In this document: positions 15,156-23,660 of the stretch, in pieces
Layout of the letters: every line of letters starts with the position of its first letter
How positions within the stretch are numbered: the stretch's first letter is position 1
Assembly: GCA_025934395.1 (NCBI GenBank)
Contig: JAICYC010000013.1
Location: 1 to 58,392, forward strand
From: Solirubrobacteraceae bacterium
GTDB lineage: Bacteria > Actinomycetota > Thermoleophilia > Solirubrobacterales > Solirubrobacteraceae
Direction of reading: 5' to 3'
Length of the DNA: 58,392 bases
Position numbers and translations under genes: made by a program
The notes under the pieces: model-generated
What the model saw: the letters and a program-made list of their open reading frames with translations, nothing else
What the model was told of the DNA's origin: nothing
Databases searched by the model: none

Positions 15156-18100
15156 TCACCGCGGGGTGGCGCGCCGCAGGAAGATCCGGAGGGGGAGGCC
15201 CTCCAGCAGGGCCTGCTCTTCGTGGTCGGGCGCCCAGTCGCTCGGCCGGCTCTCGCCGTCGAAGGTGAGCTCCAGCGCGAGCGTCTCTTGCGCGACGTAG
15301 CCGCGGTGAGCCCGCGCGGCCTCGATCGCGCGCTCGTCCCCGGCGAGGGCGAGCTCGATCCGGTCCTCGACCTGCAGGCCTGCGCTCTTGCGCGCGTTCT
15401 GCACCGCGTGCACCACCTCGCGCGCGAGACCCTCCGCGTGCAGGTCCGCGTCGATCGTCAGATCGAGCGCGACCGCGTGGGACCCCTCACGCTCGACGCT
15501 GTAGCCCTCCGGCGCGCTCATCGTCGTGATCACGTCGTCCGTGGTGAGCGTGTGCTCGCGGCCTCCCACCGAGATCCCGATCGCGCCGCCGTCGCGGAGG
15601 GTGCGAGCCACCTTGTCGGCGTCGAGCGCCGCGATCGCCTCGGCTGCACCCGGCATGTCGGGCCCGAACACGGGGCCGAGCCGCCGGTAGTTGGGCTTGA
15701 CCGTGTAGGTCCCGAGCTCCTCGGCGCCCGCCACGAAGCGAATGCGGCGGACGTTGAGCTCCTCGCGCACGATCTCGGCGAGCCGTTCGAGCGCGAGGCG
15801 CTCGCGCTCGTCGGCGACGATCACCGCCTCGCCGAGCGGCTGGCGCACCTTGATCTTCGCCTGTCCGCGCGCGCCGAGGCCCAGCCGCACCGTCTCGCGC
15901 GCGAGCTCCATCGCCTGTTCGAGCCCGGGGTCGCGCTCGCCCACCTCGTCAGGGTCCGGGAAGTCGCACAGGTGCACGCTGCCGAGCGTCCCGTCGAGGT
16001 TGTCGTAGATCTCGTCCGCGATGAACGGGCAGAACGGCGCGAGCAGCCGCGCGATCGTCAGCAGGCAGGTGCGCAGCGTGGCGAAGGCGCGCGGGTCGCC
16101 GTCCCAGAAGCGCCGCCGCGAGCGCCGCACGTACCAGTTGGATACCTCGTCGAGCAGCTCCGCGATCGCGCGCCCCGCCGCGGTGGCGTCGTAGGCGTCC
16201 AGGCGCTCGGTGACGAGCTCCGAGGCGGCTGCGGTGCGCGAGAGCACCCAGCGGTCGAGGTCGTGCGCAGGGGGACCGCCGGCGTCCTCGGGCCGGCCCT
16301 CCAGCGCCGCCCGCGACGCGTTCGCGTAGAGAACGTGGAAGTAGTAGGTGGACCACAGCTGCTTGAGGAACAGCCGCACCCCCTCGCCGATCGTCTCGAC
16401 CGAGAAGCGATAGCCGTCCCAGGGCTGCTTGGAGGTGAAGAAGTACCAGCGGAACGCGTCCGCGCCGTGCGTGTCGAGCACCTGCCACGGCTCGACCGCG
16501 TTGCCGCGCGACTTCGACATCTTCTGGCCGTGCTCGTCGAGGATCAGGCCGAGGCACACCACGTTGCGATACGGCGCCGCGTTCCCGAGCAGCACCGACA
16601 CCGCGAGCAGCGAGTAGAACCAGCCGCGCGTCTGGTCCTGGGCCTCGCAGATGAAGTCGGCGGGGAACCGCTCCGACTGGAGCTCAGCGTTCTCGAACGG
16701 GAAGTGGTTCTGCGCGAACGGCATCGCGCCGGAGTCGAACCACACGTCGATCACCTCGGGCACCCGTCGCATCGGCTCGCCGCACTGCTCGCACGCGAAC
16801 GTGACCTCGTCGACATACGGCCGGTGGTGGTCGGACAGCCGGTCGCCCGAGAGCTGCTCCAGCTCCCCGTAGGAGGACACCACGTGCACGTGCCCCGCCC
16901 CGCACCGCCACACGGGCAGCGGGGTGCCCCAGTAGCGCTCGCGCGAGAGCGCCCAGTCGACGTTGTTCTTCAGCCAGTCCCCGAAGCGGCCGTGCTTGAC
17001 GTGCGGCGGATGCCACGCGACCGTCTCGTTGGCTGCCAGGAGCTCGTCGCGAAGCCGCGCCGTGGCGATGTACCAGGACGGTTTGGCGTAGTAGATGAGC
17101 GGGTTCCCCGAGCGCCAGCAGTGCGGGTAGGAGTGCTCGTAGTCCTCCACCCGCAGCAGCACGCCCGCCTCGCGGAGATCCTCGATCATCTCGACCGCGA
17201 GCGCGGGGTCCTTGACGTCGCGACCCTCGTAGGAGCGGCCGCCGTGGGTTCGCACGCGCCCGTCGTAGGTCCCGTCCACCCGCACGGGGTTGGGGAGCGT
17301 GGCGGGGTCGTCCGCCCGGAAGATGCCCGCGGCGGCGGCCACGCGGTAGTCGTCCTCTCCGAACGCGGGAGCGAGGTGGACGATCCCCGTGCCGTCGCCG
17401 GTGGTCACGTAGTCGTCGGCGAGGATCGGGAAGCCGCCGTCGAACGGCATGTCGAAGATCGGGCCGCGGTAGGAGCGATACCGCACCGCCAGCGCAGCGC
17501 CCGACATCGTCTCGAGCACCTCCGCGTCGTCGCCGAGCACCGCCGCGACACGGTCCTCCGCGAGCAGGAACGTCTGCTCGCCGAGTGCCGCGCGCGCGTA
17601 GGGCGCGCCGGGGGCGACCGCCACGGCCACGTTCCCGGGGAGCGTCCAGGGCGTGGTGGTCCACACCAGGAGCCGCTCCTCGCCGTCGCTCACCTGCAGC
17701 TTCAAATAGACGCTCGGATCGACGACCTCGCGGTACCCGAGCGCAACCTCGTGGGAGGACAGCGTGGTCTCGCAACGCGGGCAGTAGGGCACGACCTTGT
17801 GCCCCTCGTACAGCAGGCCGCGCTCGTGGATCTGCGCGAGCGCCCACCAGACGGACTCGATGTAGGTCTCATCGAGCGTGCGGTATGCCGCCTCGAGATC
17901 GATCCAGAAGCCGATCCGCTCGGTGAGACGGTCCCACTCCCTCAGGTACGCGAACACGGAGTCCCGGCATTCGCGGTTGAACCGCTCGATCCCGATGTCC
18001 TGCTCGATCTCCGCCTTGGATCTGATGCCGAGCTTCTCTTCGACCGCGATCTCCACAGGCAGCCCGTGGCAGTCCCAGCCGCCCTTGCGCTCCACGCGGT

Positions 18101-18371
18101 AGCCGCGCATCGTCTGGAAGCGCGGGTAGATGTCCTTGAAGACGCGTGAGAGCACGTGGTGAGAGCCCGGCGGACCGTTCGCCGTCGGGGGGCCCTCGTA
18201 GAACACCCAGCGCGGTGCGCCCTCGCGCATCCGCAGCGACTCCGAGAACACCTCGCGCTCGCGCCAGCGCGCGCCCACGTCGGCCTCGAGCGCAGGCAGC
18301 TCCTGGCGGGGATCGACGTCGCGGCGGGGGATCAGCGGATGTGGACAGTCGGCGCGCACGGGGCGCCCCAT
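15156..18371 (-). CDS. ileS: Isoleucyl-tRNA synthetase
   Basis: Charges tRNA-Ile. About 1,071 residues, the usual size. The class I HIGH signature appears as GSHHV, as in the actinobacterial GxHH form, after GPPTANGPP. Other landmarks are KGGWDCHGLPVE, editing-domain WTTTPWTLPGN, DVWFDSG and KMSKSRGN near residue 617, then an anticodon-binding domain (SNWYVRRSRRRFW) and a long C-terminal domain. A TAGAAT box overlaps the ATG at 18371, so an in-frame GTG at 18359 may be the true start. The short gap to the divergent gene has no room for a T-box leader. Confidence 0.95.
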   Translation of the reverse strand: MGRPVRADCPHPLIPRRDVDPRQELPALEADVGARWREREVFSESLRMREGAPRWVFYEGPPTANGPPGSHHVLSRVFKDIYPRFQTMRGYRVERKGGWDCHGLPVEIAVEEKLGIRSKAEIEQDIGIERFNRECRDSVFAYLREWDRLTERIGFWIDLEAAYRTLDETYIESVWWALAQIHERGLLYEGHKVVPYCPRCETTLSSHEVALGYREVVDPSVYLKLQVSDGEERLLVWTTTPWTLPGNVAVAVAPGAPYARAALGEQTFLLAEDRVAAVLGDDAEVLETMSGAALAVRYRSYRGPIFDMPFDGGFPILADDYVTTGDGTGIVHLAPAFGEDDYRVAAAAGIFRADDPATLPNPVRVDGTYDGRVRTHGGRSYEGRDVKDPALAVEMIEDLREAGVLLRVEDYEHSYPHCWRSGNPLIYYAKPSWYIATARLRDELLAANETVAWHPPHVKHGRFGDWLKNNVDWALSRERYWGTPLPVWRCGAGHVHVVSSYGELEQLSGDRLSDHHRPYVDEVTFACEQCGEPMRRVPEVIDVWFDSGAMPFAQNHFPFENAELQSERFPADFICEAQDQTRGWFYSLLAVSVLLGNAAPYRNVVCLGLILDEHGQKMSKSRGNAVEPWQVLDTHGADAFRWYFFTSKQPWDGYRFSVETIGEGVRLFLKQLWSTYYFHVLYANASRAALEGRPEDAGGPPAHDLDRWVLSRTAAASELVTERLDAYDATAAGRAIAELLDEVSNWYVRRSRRRFWDGDPRAFATLRTCLLTIARLLAPFCPFIADEIYDNLDGTLGSVHLCDFPDPDEVGERDPGLEQAMELARETVRLGLGARGQAKIKVRQPLGEAVIVADERERLALERLAEIVREELNVRRIRFVAGAEELGTYTVKPNYRRLGPVFGPDMPGAAEAIAALDADKVARTLRDGGAIGISVGGREHTLTTDDVITTMSAPEGYSVEREGSHAVALDLTIDADLHAEGLAREVVHAVQNARKSAGLQVEDRIELALAGDERAIEAARAHRGYVAQETLALELTFDGESRPSDWAPDHEEQALLEGLPLRIFLRRATPR

Positions 18372-18427
18372 TCTAGGTGCGCGCCCATGGGCGCTCTCAC
18401 CGGCGGCTCGCGGGGTATGTTGGCGCG

Positions 18428-19468
18428 GTGAGGGGTTCGGAGCATCGCGCACGCCCGCGCCGGTCTCGTCCGCGGCGGTCCGCCGCAGCCGCCGCGCTCG
18501 CCGGCCTGGCGGCGCTGGCGGTGGTCGCGGCAGGTGCAGAGGCCGACGGCGGTCACGCCCGCAGCGCCGGGGGCGAGGCGCCCGCCATGGCGTGCGGCAG
18601 CGACGCCCCGAGGGTCCTCGCGCACTCGGCGGCCGTGGTCGCGCGAAGGATCTACGAGCTCGAGCTCAACAGCGCAGAGGTTCGCGCCGACCGCAGGCAG
18701 GTCGAGACGAACCAGCGGCTGCTCACCGCGATCGCCTCCGGGGAACCCGCGGCGATCGAGGGCGCCGTGACCGCGCTCGTGTTCTCGGGCACGCACATCG
18801 TCCGCCTGCGCGTCAGCTCCGGCTCGCGGGTGCTGGCGGACGTGGGCGGGCCCTACATCATCGCCCCCGTCGGTGGGCCGCTGCGCCTGCACGGCCGCAC
18901 CGTCGGCCGCTACGTGCTCTCGGTGCAGGACGACCTCGGCTACGTCAAGCTCGAGCAGCGGTTCATCGGCGCACCCCTGATCCTGCGCGCCCGCGGCCGG
19001 CGGGTTCCCGTCGAAGGGACGCTGCCCACCGCAGCCGCGTCGCTGCCCGAGAACGGCGCGGTCACCTACGCCGGTCGGTCAGCGCAGGCCGTCAGCTTCC
19101 GCGCGGTCGCGTTCCCGTCGAGCTCGCTCACGGTCACGCTGCTGCTCGACACGCCGGCGACCTCGACGCTCCCGTGCATCGCGGTGGCGGATGCCGAGCT
19201 GGCGCGAGTCGGCGAATCGGTGTGGCGGCGCTATGTGACGGTCGGCGCTCCCGTCACCTCCTACCCGCACCAGCTCGGCAGCCTTACGGGCACCCTCTCG
19301 TTCGTGCGCTCCGGCTCCAGGCAGCTCGCGGGCAGCACGCGCGATGCACCGAAGCTGCGCGATAGCGGCACCGTCGACTACCACGGCACGACGTATCGGA
19401 TCTACTCGTTCCCGTCGCATCTCGGCGGGCACCGGGTGCGCGTCTTCCAGCTGCTGCCCGCGCGCTAG
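18428..19468 (+). CDS. Membrane-anchored or secreted sensor-like protein, unknown function
   Basis: 346 residues from a GTG with TATGTT six bases upstream. An Arg-rich N-terminus precedes a hydrophobic segment (AAAAALAGLAALAVVAAGAEA). The extracellular part has an alternating strand pattern (HIVRLRVSSGSRVLADVGGP, YVLSVQDDLGYVKLEQRF) that resembles Cache/PDC-type ligand-binding folds, then a second region ending SFPSHLGGHRVRVFQLLP. No kinase, methyl-accepting or cyclase domain follows, so any sensory role would need a partner. Family not recognised. Confidence 0.6.
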   Translation: MRGSEHRARPRRSRPRRSAAAAALAGLAALAVVAAGAEADGGHARSAGGEAPAMACGSDAPRVLAHSAAVVARRIYELELNSAEVRADRRQVETNQRLLTAIASGEPAAIEGAVTALVFSGTHIVRLRVSSGSRVLADVGGPYIIAPVGGPLRLHGRTVGRYVLSVQDDLGYVKLEQRFIGAPLILRARGRRVPVEGTLPTAAASLPENGAVTYAGRSAQAVSFRAVAFPSSSLTVTLLLDTPATSTLPCIAVADAELARVGESVWRRYVTVGAPVTSYPHQLGSLTGTLSFVRSGSRQLAGSTRDAPKLRDSGTVDYHGTTYRIYSFPSHLGGHRVRVFQLLPAR

Positions 19469-19511
19469 CCGCCGTCCCGGCGCGGCATCGCCTCGCGCCT
19501 ACGATGCGGGC

Positions 19512-20351
19512 ATGCGGCTGCGTCTCTACCACCACCCCGACGGCGCGCGCGTGGCATACCGCGAGGTGGGCGCCGGCCCGCCGCTCGCCCTGCTGCACTC
19601 GGGACTGCTGTCGCACATGGAGTGGGAGCCCGCCGTCAAGCAGCTGTCGGACCGCTTTCGCGTGGTGCTCCCCGACCTGCCGCTGCACGGCGACTCGGAG
19701 TTCCGCCCGCGCCATCCCTACACGCCGCACTGGTTCGCGGAGGTGCTCGGCGGGTTCGCGGCCGAGGTGCTCGGGCCGCAGGCGTGCGTGGCCGGCCACG
19801 GCGCCGGCGCGGAGCTGCTGCTCGGCGCGCTCGCAGCGGGCACGATGGCGCCGCGCAGGCTGGTGCTGATGTCCAACCGGCTCCATGGCGAGCCGGCTCG
19901 TCAGCGCGAGCGCACAGCTCTGCGCTGGGTCCTGCGCGCTGCGGCGGTGCCCGGGCTCGACGGCGCGCTGTCCTACGGCACGCGCGCGGTGTTCACGCCC
20001 AGGCGCGGCGTCGCGCTCTCGGCCCGCGCGAACCCCACGGCGGCGGACCTGATGCGCCACGCGTTCGCTGACGTTCCCGGCAACGCGAGCCTCGCGCGCT
20101 CGTGGGCCAAGTGCGCGCGCACGTGGCGCTGGGGCGCGCGCACCGACCTGCTCGACCTGTACCCGCGGCTGAAGATGCCCGTGCTGCTGCTGTGGGCCGA
20201 CGAGGATCCGATGCATCCGATCGGCCCCGCGGAAGAGGCGCTGCGGCTGCTCGGAGACGGGCAGCTGCGCGTGCTCGGGGGAACGGGGTTCCTGATGGCC
20301 TACGACGATCCCGTCGGGCTCGCCCGCGAGCTGGCCGCGTTCTGCGGATAG
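19512..20351 (+). CDS. Alpha/beta-hydrolase-fold protein lacking catalytic residues
   Basis: 279 residues with the fold clearly intact: LALLHSGLLSHMEWEP oxyanion region, RVVLPDLPLHGDSE, and the C-terminal VLLLWADEDPMHP strand-loop. The nucleophile elbow, normally GxSxG, reads GHGAG, so Ser is replaced by Gly. Near the end, where GxGH precedes the hydrophobic helix, GGTGFLMAYDDP has no His. Two of three triad residues are therefore missing and it is unlikely to be an ordinary hydrolase. It may bind a ligand or partner. A TACGAT box sits six bases before the ATG. Confidence 0.75.
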   Translation: MRLRLYHHPDGARVAYREVGAGPPLALLHSGLLSHMEWEPAVKQLSDRFRVVLPDLPLHGDSEFRPRHPYTPHWFAEVLGGFAAEVLGPQACVAGHGAGAELLLGALAAGTMAPRRLVLMSNRLHGEPARQRERTALRWVLRAAAVPGLDGALSYGTRAVFTPRRGVALSARANPTAADLMRHAFADVPGNASLARSWAKCARTWRWGARTDLLDLYPRLKMPVLLLWADEDPMHPIGPAEEALRLLGDGQLRVLGGTGFLMAYDDPVGLARELAAFCG

Positions 20352-20387
20352 GGTTCAGCGCCCGCGTAGACACTCACGAGGAGAGCC

Positions 20388-21713
20388 ATGCCAGAGAAGA
20401 AGCAGCTGTGGGGCGGCGAGACGAGCAAGGCCGTCGAGAACTTCCGGATCTCCGGCGAGCCGGTGCCCGTCGAGGTGATCCGCTGGCTCGCCCGCGTGAA
20501 GGGCGCCTCCGCTGCGGTCAACGGCGAGCTGGGTCTGCTGCCCAAGACGAAGGCCCGCGCGATCGAGCGCGCCGCGGCGGAGGTGGCCGCCGGCAAGCAC
20601 GATTCGCAGTTCCCGATCGACGTCTTCCAGACCGGCTCGGGCACCTCCTCGAACATGAACGCCAACGAGGTGATCGCGAACCTCGCAGGCGGCGGCGTGC
20701 ACGCCAACGACCACGTGAACATGGGGCAGAGCTCCAACGACGTGTTCCCGTCCGCGGTGCACCTCGCCGCGCTCGACGTCGCGCACGCCGAGCTGCTGCC
20801 CGCCCTGGGGCAGCTCGAGCGCTCGCTCGCGAGGAAGGCGAAAGCCTTCCGGAACGTGGTCAAGTCGGGCCGCACCCACCTGATGGACGCGGTGCCCGTG
20901 ATGCTGGGCGCGGAGTTCGCCGGCTACGCCGCGCAGATCGCGCTCGGGTCAGAGCGCGTGCGCGGCGCCCTCGTGCACGTCGGTCAGATCCCGCTCGGCG
21001 GCACGGCGACGGGGACCGGCTTGAACACGCACCCCCGCTTCGCGGAGAGGGTGCGCGCGCGGCTGCGCAGGGACAGCGGGCTCAAGGAGATCGCCGCGCC
21101 CCTGGACGCGTTCGAGGCGCAGGCGAGCCGCGACGCGCTCGTCGAGCTGTCGGGAGCGCTGAAGGTCCTCGCCGTCTCGCTCACGAAGATCGCCGGCGAC
21201 CTCGCGCTGATGGGCTCGGGGCCACGCGCGGGGATCGGAGAGCTGTTCCTGCCGGAGCTGCAGAAGGGCTCCTCGATCATGCCCGGCAAGGTCAACCCCG
21301 TGATCCCCGAGGTCGTGCTGCAGGTCGCCGCGCAGGTGATCGGCAACGACGCGGCCGTGACGATCGGCGGCATGCAGGGCCAGTTCGAGCTCAACGTGCG
21401 CATCCCGCTGCTCGCGCGCAACCTGCTGCAGTCCGAGCACCTGCTCGCGAGCACCTCTCGCACGTTCGCGGAGAAGTGCGTCGACGGGATCACCGCCAAC
21501 CGCAGCGGGACGGACGCCTCCGCGGGCGCCACGCTCGCCGTCGCCACCGCTCTGAACGGCGCGATCGGCTACGACAAGGGCACGCGGATCGTGCAGAAGG
21601 CGACCGAGTCCGGCCGCCCGCTGCGTGAGATCGCCCTCGAGGAGGGCGTCTCCGCGAAGCTCTACGACGAGACGATCGACCTCAAGAAGATCGCGCGCGG
21701 GAACCAGGCCTGA
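20388..21713 (+). CDS. fumC: Class II fumarate hydratase
   Basis: Interconverts fumarate and malate in the TCA cycle; iron-free homotetramer. 441 residues, with FQTGSGTSSNMNANEV, the substrate loop MGQSSNDVFPSAVH, SGRTHLMDAVPV (His), and the superfamily signature GSSIMPGKVNPVIPE holding the catalytic Ser. GAGGAG precedes the ATG. Sits 36 nt after the pseudo-hydrolase; independent or cotranscribed. Confidence 0.95.
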   Translation: MPEKKQLWGGETSKAVENFRISGEPVPVEVIRWLARVKGASAAVNGELGLLPKTKARAIERAAAEVAAGKHDSQFPIDVFQTGSGTSSNMNANEVIANLAGGGVHANDHVNMGQSSNDVFPSAVHLAALDVAHAELLPALGQLERSLARKAKAFRNVVKSGRTHLMDAVPVMLGAEFAGYAAQIALGSERVRGALVHVGQIPLGGTATGTGLNTHPRFAERVRARLRRDSGLKEIAAPLDAFEAQASRDALVELSGALKVLAVSLTKIAGDLALMGSGPRAGIGELFLPELQKGSSIMPGKVNPVIPEVVLQVAAQVIGNDAAVTIGGMQGQFELNVRIPLLARNLLQSEHLLASTSRTFAEKCVDGITANRSGTDASAGATLAVATALNGAIGYDKGTRIVQKATESGRPLREIALEEGVSAKLYDETIDLKKIARGNQA

Positions 21714-21747
21714 CCGGCCGACCGGCAGCTCGCGGAACAGGGCCCGG

Positions 21748-23601
21748 CTAGCCGAGGGGCAGCGACCCGAACAGGGACGCGACGGTGCGGGCGGCCGGCT
21801 TGGCGCGCCCGGCGCGCGTGAACAGCCCCTTCTGGTTGAGCCCTTCGATCAGGCGGACGTTGGGCAGCTTCGCATGGATCGAGCCGCCCTCGAACGTGGG
21901 GGTGAGCGGGTAGTCGCGCAGCAGCCAGATCATCATCCCCGAGAGGTGCGGGTCCGCCTCGTAGACGGCCACGTGCTGGGCGAGGAGGTGCGCCTGGAAG
22001 GCGTAGCCGCCGGGTGAGCCGCTCGGGTTCAGGCCGTTCGATTCGGCGCCGAACTCGCTGATCAGCAGCACCCTTCCCGGGAACGTCCGCGACATCGCCG
22101 CCAGGCGCCGGCGCATCATCGCGGCGAGCTGGGCGGGCGTGTCGCGGGGCGAGTCGTACCACCCCGAGTAGTCCGTCTCGGCAACCGCGTCCACGCCCGC
22201 GAACAGCCCTCCGGGGCGATGGGGCGGATGATCGCCCCACACGTCCACCGCGACCATCCGCCCGGGGTCGTGGAGGTGCAGCCAACGGGTGAGCGTCTGG
22301 ACGTAGGCGACCTCCTCGGCGTCGCGCCCGTTGCCGGCGACCTCGTCGACGAGGTTCCACGCGATCACCGACGGGTGCAGCCGCTCCGCCGCCACCGCGC
22401 TCCGCGCCTGTCCGATCGCCTGCGCGTTCAGGTGCGGGGTGTTCGAGAACCAGTTGCCCGCGCCTTCCACGGGGCCGATCCCCTGCCACACGACGATGCC
22501 CGCAGCGTCGAGCCTTTCCAGCAGCATCGGGTCGAGCGGATGCTGGGCGCGCACCGCGTTGGCGTGGATCGCCCGCAGCTCGGAGAGGAGGCGGTCGTCA
22601 TCGGAGGCGGTGAGCGCGTCCCCGTGCCCCGGGGCGTCCTCCTGCACGGTCACGCCGTGGAGCTTCAGGCGGGTGCCGTTGATGTAGAGGGACCCGCTGC
22701 GCCACGTGAGCTGGCGCAGTCCCACGTCGGCCACATACGTCGACTCGCCGGGGACGGCGAGCTGAAGCCTGTAGAGGCTGGGGGAGCGTGGCGACCAGAG
22801 GGCGGGCGCCTGCACCGTCGCCGTCGCGGTTGCGGTTGCCGTCTGCCCGGCTTCGAGCGTGAGCGGCGCGAAGCGCAGCGGCACGGAGGCGTCTTCGCGG
22901 ACCAGCGAGCCTTCGGGCGTGAGCGTCCGTTCGGGTCCTTCGTTGCGCACGCGCACCGACACGGTCACGCGTGCGCTCCCTTCGCCGAGCACCGTGTGGA
23001 TCGTCGGCTCGGACAGGTCGCTCGCGTCGATCCGCCGGGCTTCGACCTCGCCGTCGATGCCGCCCCAGTTGAACCACGTCCGATGGAAGCCCGCGCGCGA
23101 CTGCGCCCCGGGGTTGCGCCAATCGATCCGTACGACCACACGGTGGGCGCCCGCGGCGAGGTGGGTGCGCAGCTCGAAGGGAAGGTAGGAGCCCTGATGG
23201 CTGCCGAGCAGGCGCCCGTCGACCCACACCTGCGCGAAGAAGTTCGCCGACTGGAAGTCGAGCGCGTAGGTCCCCGCCACCGTGGCGTGGAGCGTCGCCT
23301 GGTACCACGCCACGGAGCCTTCGTAGTTGCGCGTCCCCGCGCGCCCCGAGAAGGCGTCGGGATGCATCACGCTCGGGACCGACGTGTGCCCGCCGGCGAA
23401 GCCGCCGCGCTGCCAGCCGAGGCTCACGCCGCGGTTCGCGGCGTCTTCGCGCACCGTCCAGCTCGTCAGCGCGACCCGTTCCCCCGCCCCAGCCGTGATC
23501 GCGGGGTGGGTGGGCGCTTCCGCTGCGGCGCTCGTCGCGAGCGACGCAGCGAGCGCCGCCAGCCCGACGAGCGCGTAGCGCCATCGCGAGCGTGCGCGCA
23601 T
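21748..23601 (-). CDS. Secreted glycoside hydrolase family 2 protein
   Basis: Exo-glycosidase of the beta-galactosidase/beta-glucuronidase/mannosidase type. From ATG 23601 it has 617 residues beginning with a signal peptide (YALVGLAALAASLATSAAAEA); another ATG at 23637 is possible. Domain order: sugar-binding jelly roll (WYQATLHATVAGTYALDF, WVDGRLLGSHQGSYLPFE), Ig-like sandwich, then TIM barrel from about residue 330. The acid/base Glu lies in VIAWNLVDE (about 417) and the nucleophile Glu in LLISEFGAES (about 516). Substrate cannot be told. It converges on fumC. Confidence 0.88.
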   Translation of the reverse strand: MRARSRWRYALVGLAALAASLATSAAAEAPTHPAITAGAGERVALTSWTVREDAANRGVSLGWQRGGFAGGHTSVPSVMHPDAFSGRAGTRNYEGSVAWYQATLHATVAGTYALDFQSANFFAQVWVDGRLLGSHQGSYLPFELRTHLAAGAHRVVVRIDWRNPGAQSRAGFHRTWFNWGGIDGEVEARRIDASDLSEPTIHTVLGEGSARVTVSVRVRNEGPERTLTPEGSLVREDASVPLRFAPLTLEAGQTATATATATVQAPALWSPRSPSLYRLQLAVPGESTYVADVGLRQLTWRSGSLYINGTRLKLHGVTVQEDAPGHGDALTASDDDRLLSELRAIHANAVRAQHPLDPMLLERLDAAGIVVWQGIGPVEGAGNWFSNTPHLNAQAIGQARSAVAAERLHPSVIAWNLVDEVAGNGRDAEEVAYVQTLTRWLHLHDPGRMVAVDVWGDHPPHRPGGLFAGVDAVAETDYSGWYDSPRDTPAQLAAMMRRRLAAMSRTFPGRVLLISEFGAESNGLNPSGSPGGYAFQAHLLAQHVAVYEADPHLSGMMIWLLRDYPLTPTFEGGSIHAKLPNVRLIEGLNQKGLFTRAGRAKPAARTVASLFGSLPLG

Positions 23602-23660
23602 GGTCAGGCCGTGATGCGTGGTCGCTCGGCGATGCATGTTCAAACAGGCGCGCGAGGCGT

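Noticed and set aside
15222-18149. 975-codon rightward open frame opposite ileS
   Set aside because: Low-complexity Arg/Val/Leu pattern with no family motif; mirror of a strong coding frame.
18372-18427. Possible T-box riboswitch upstream of ileS
   Set aside because: Only 56 nt separate the divergent genes and no T-box consensus is present.
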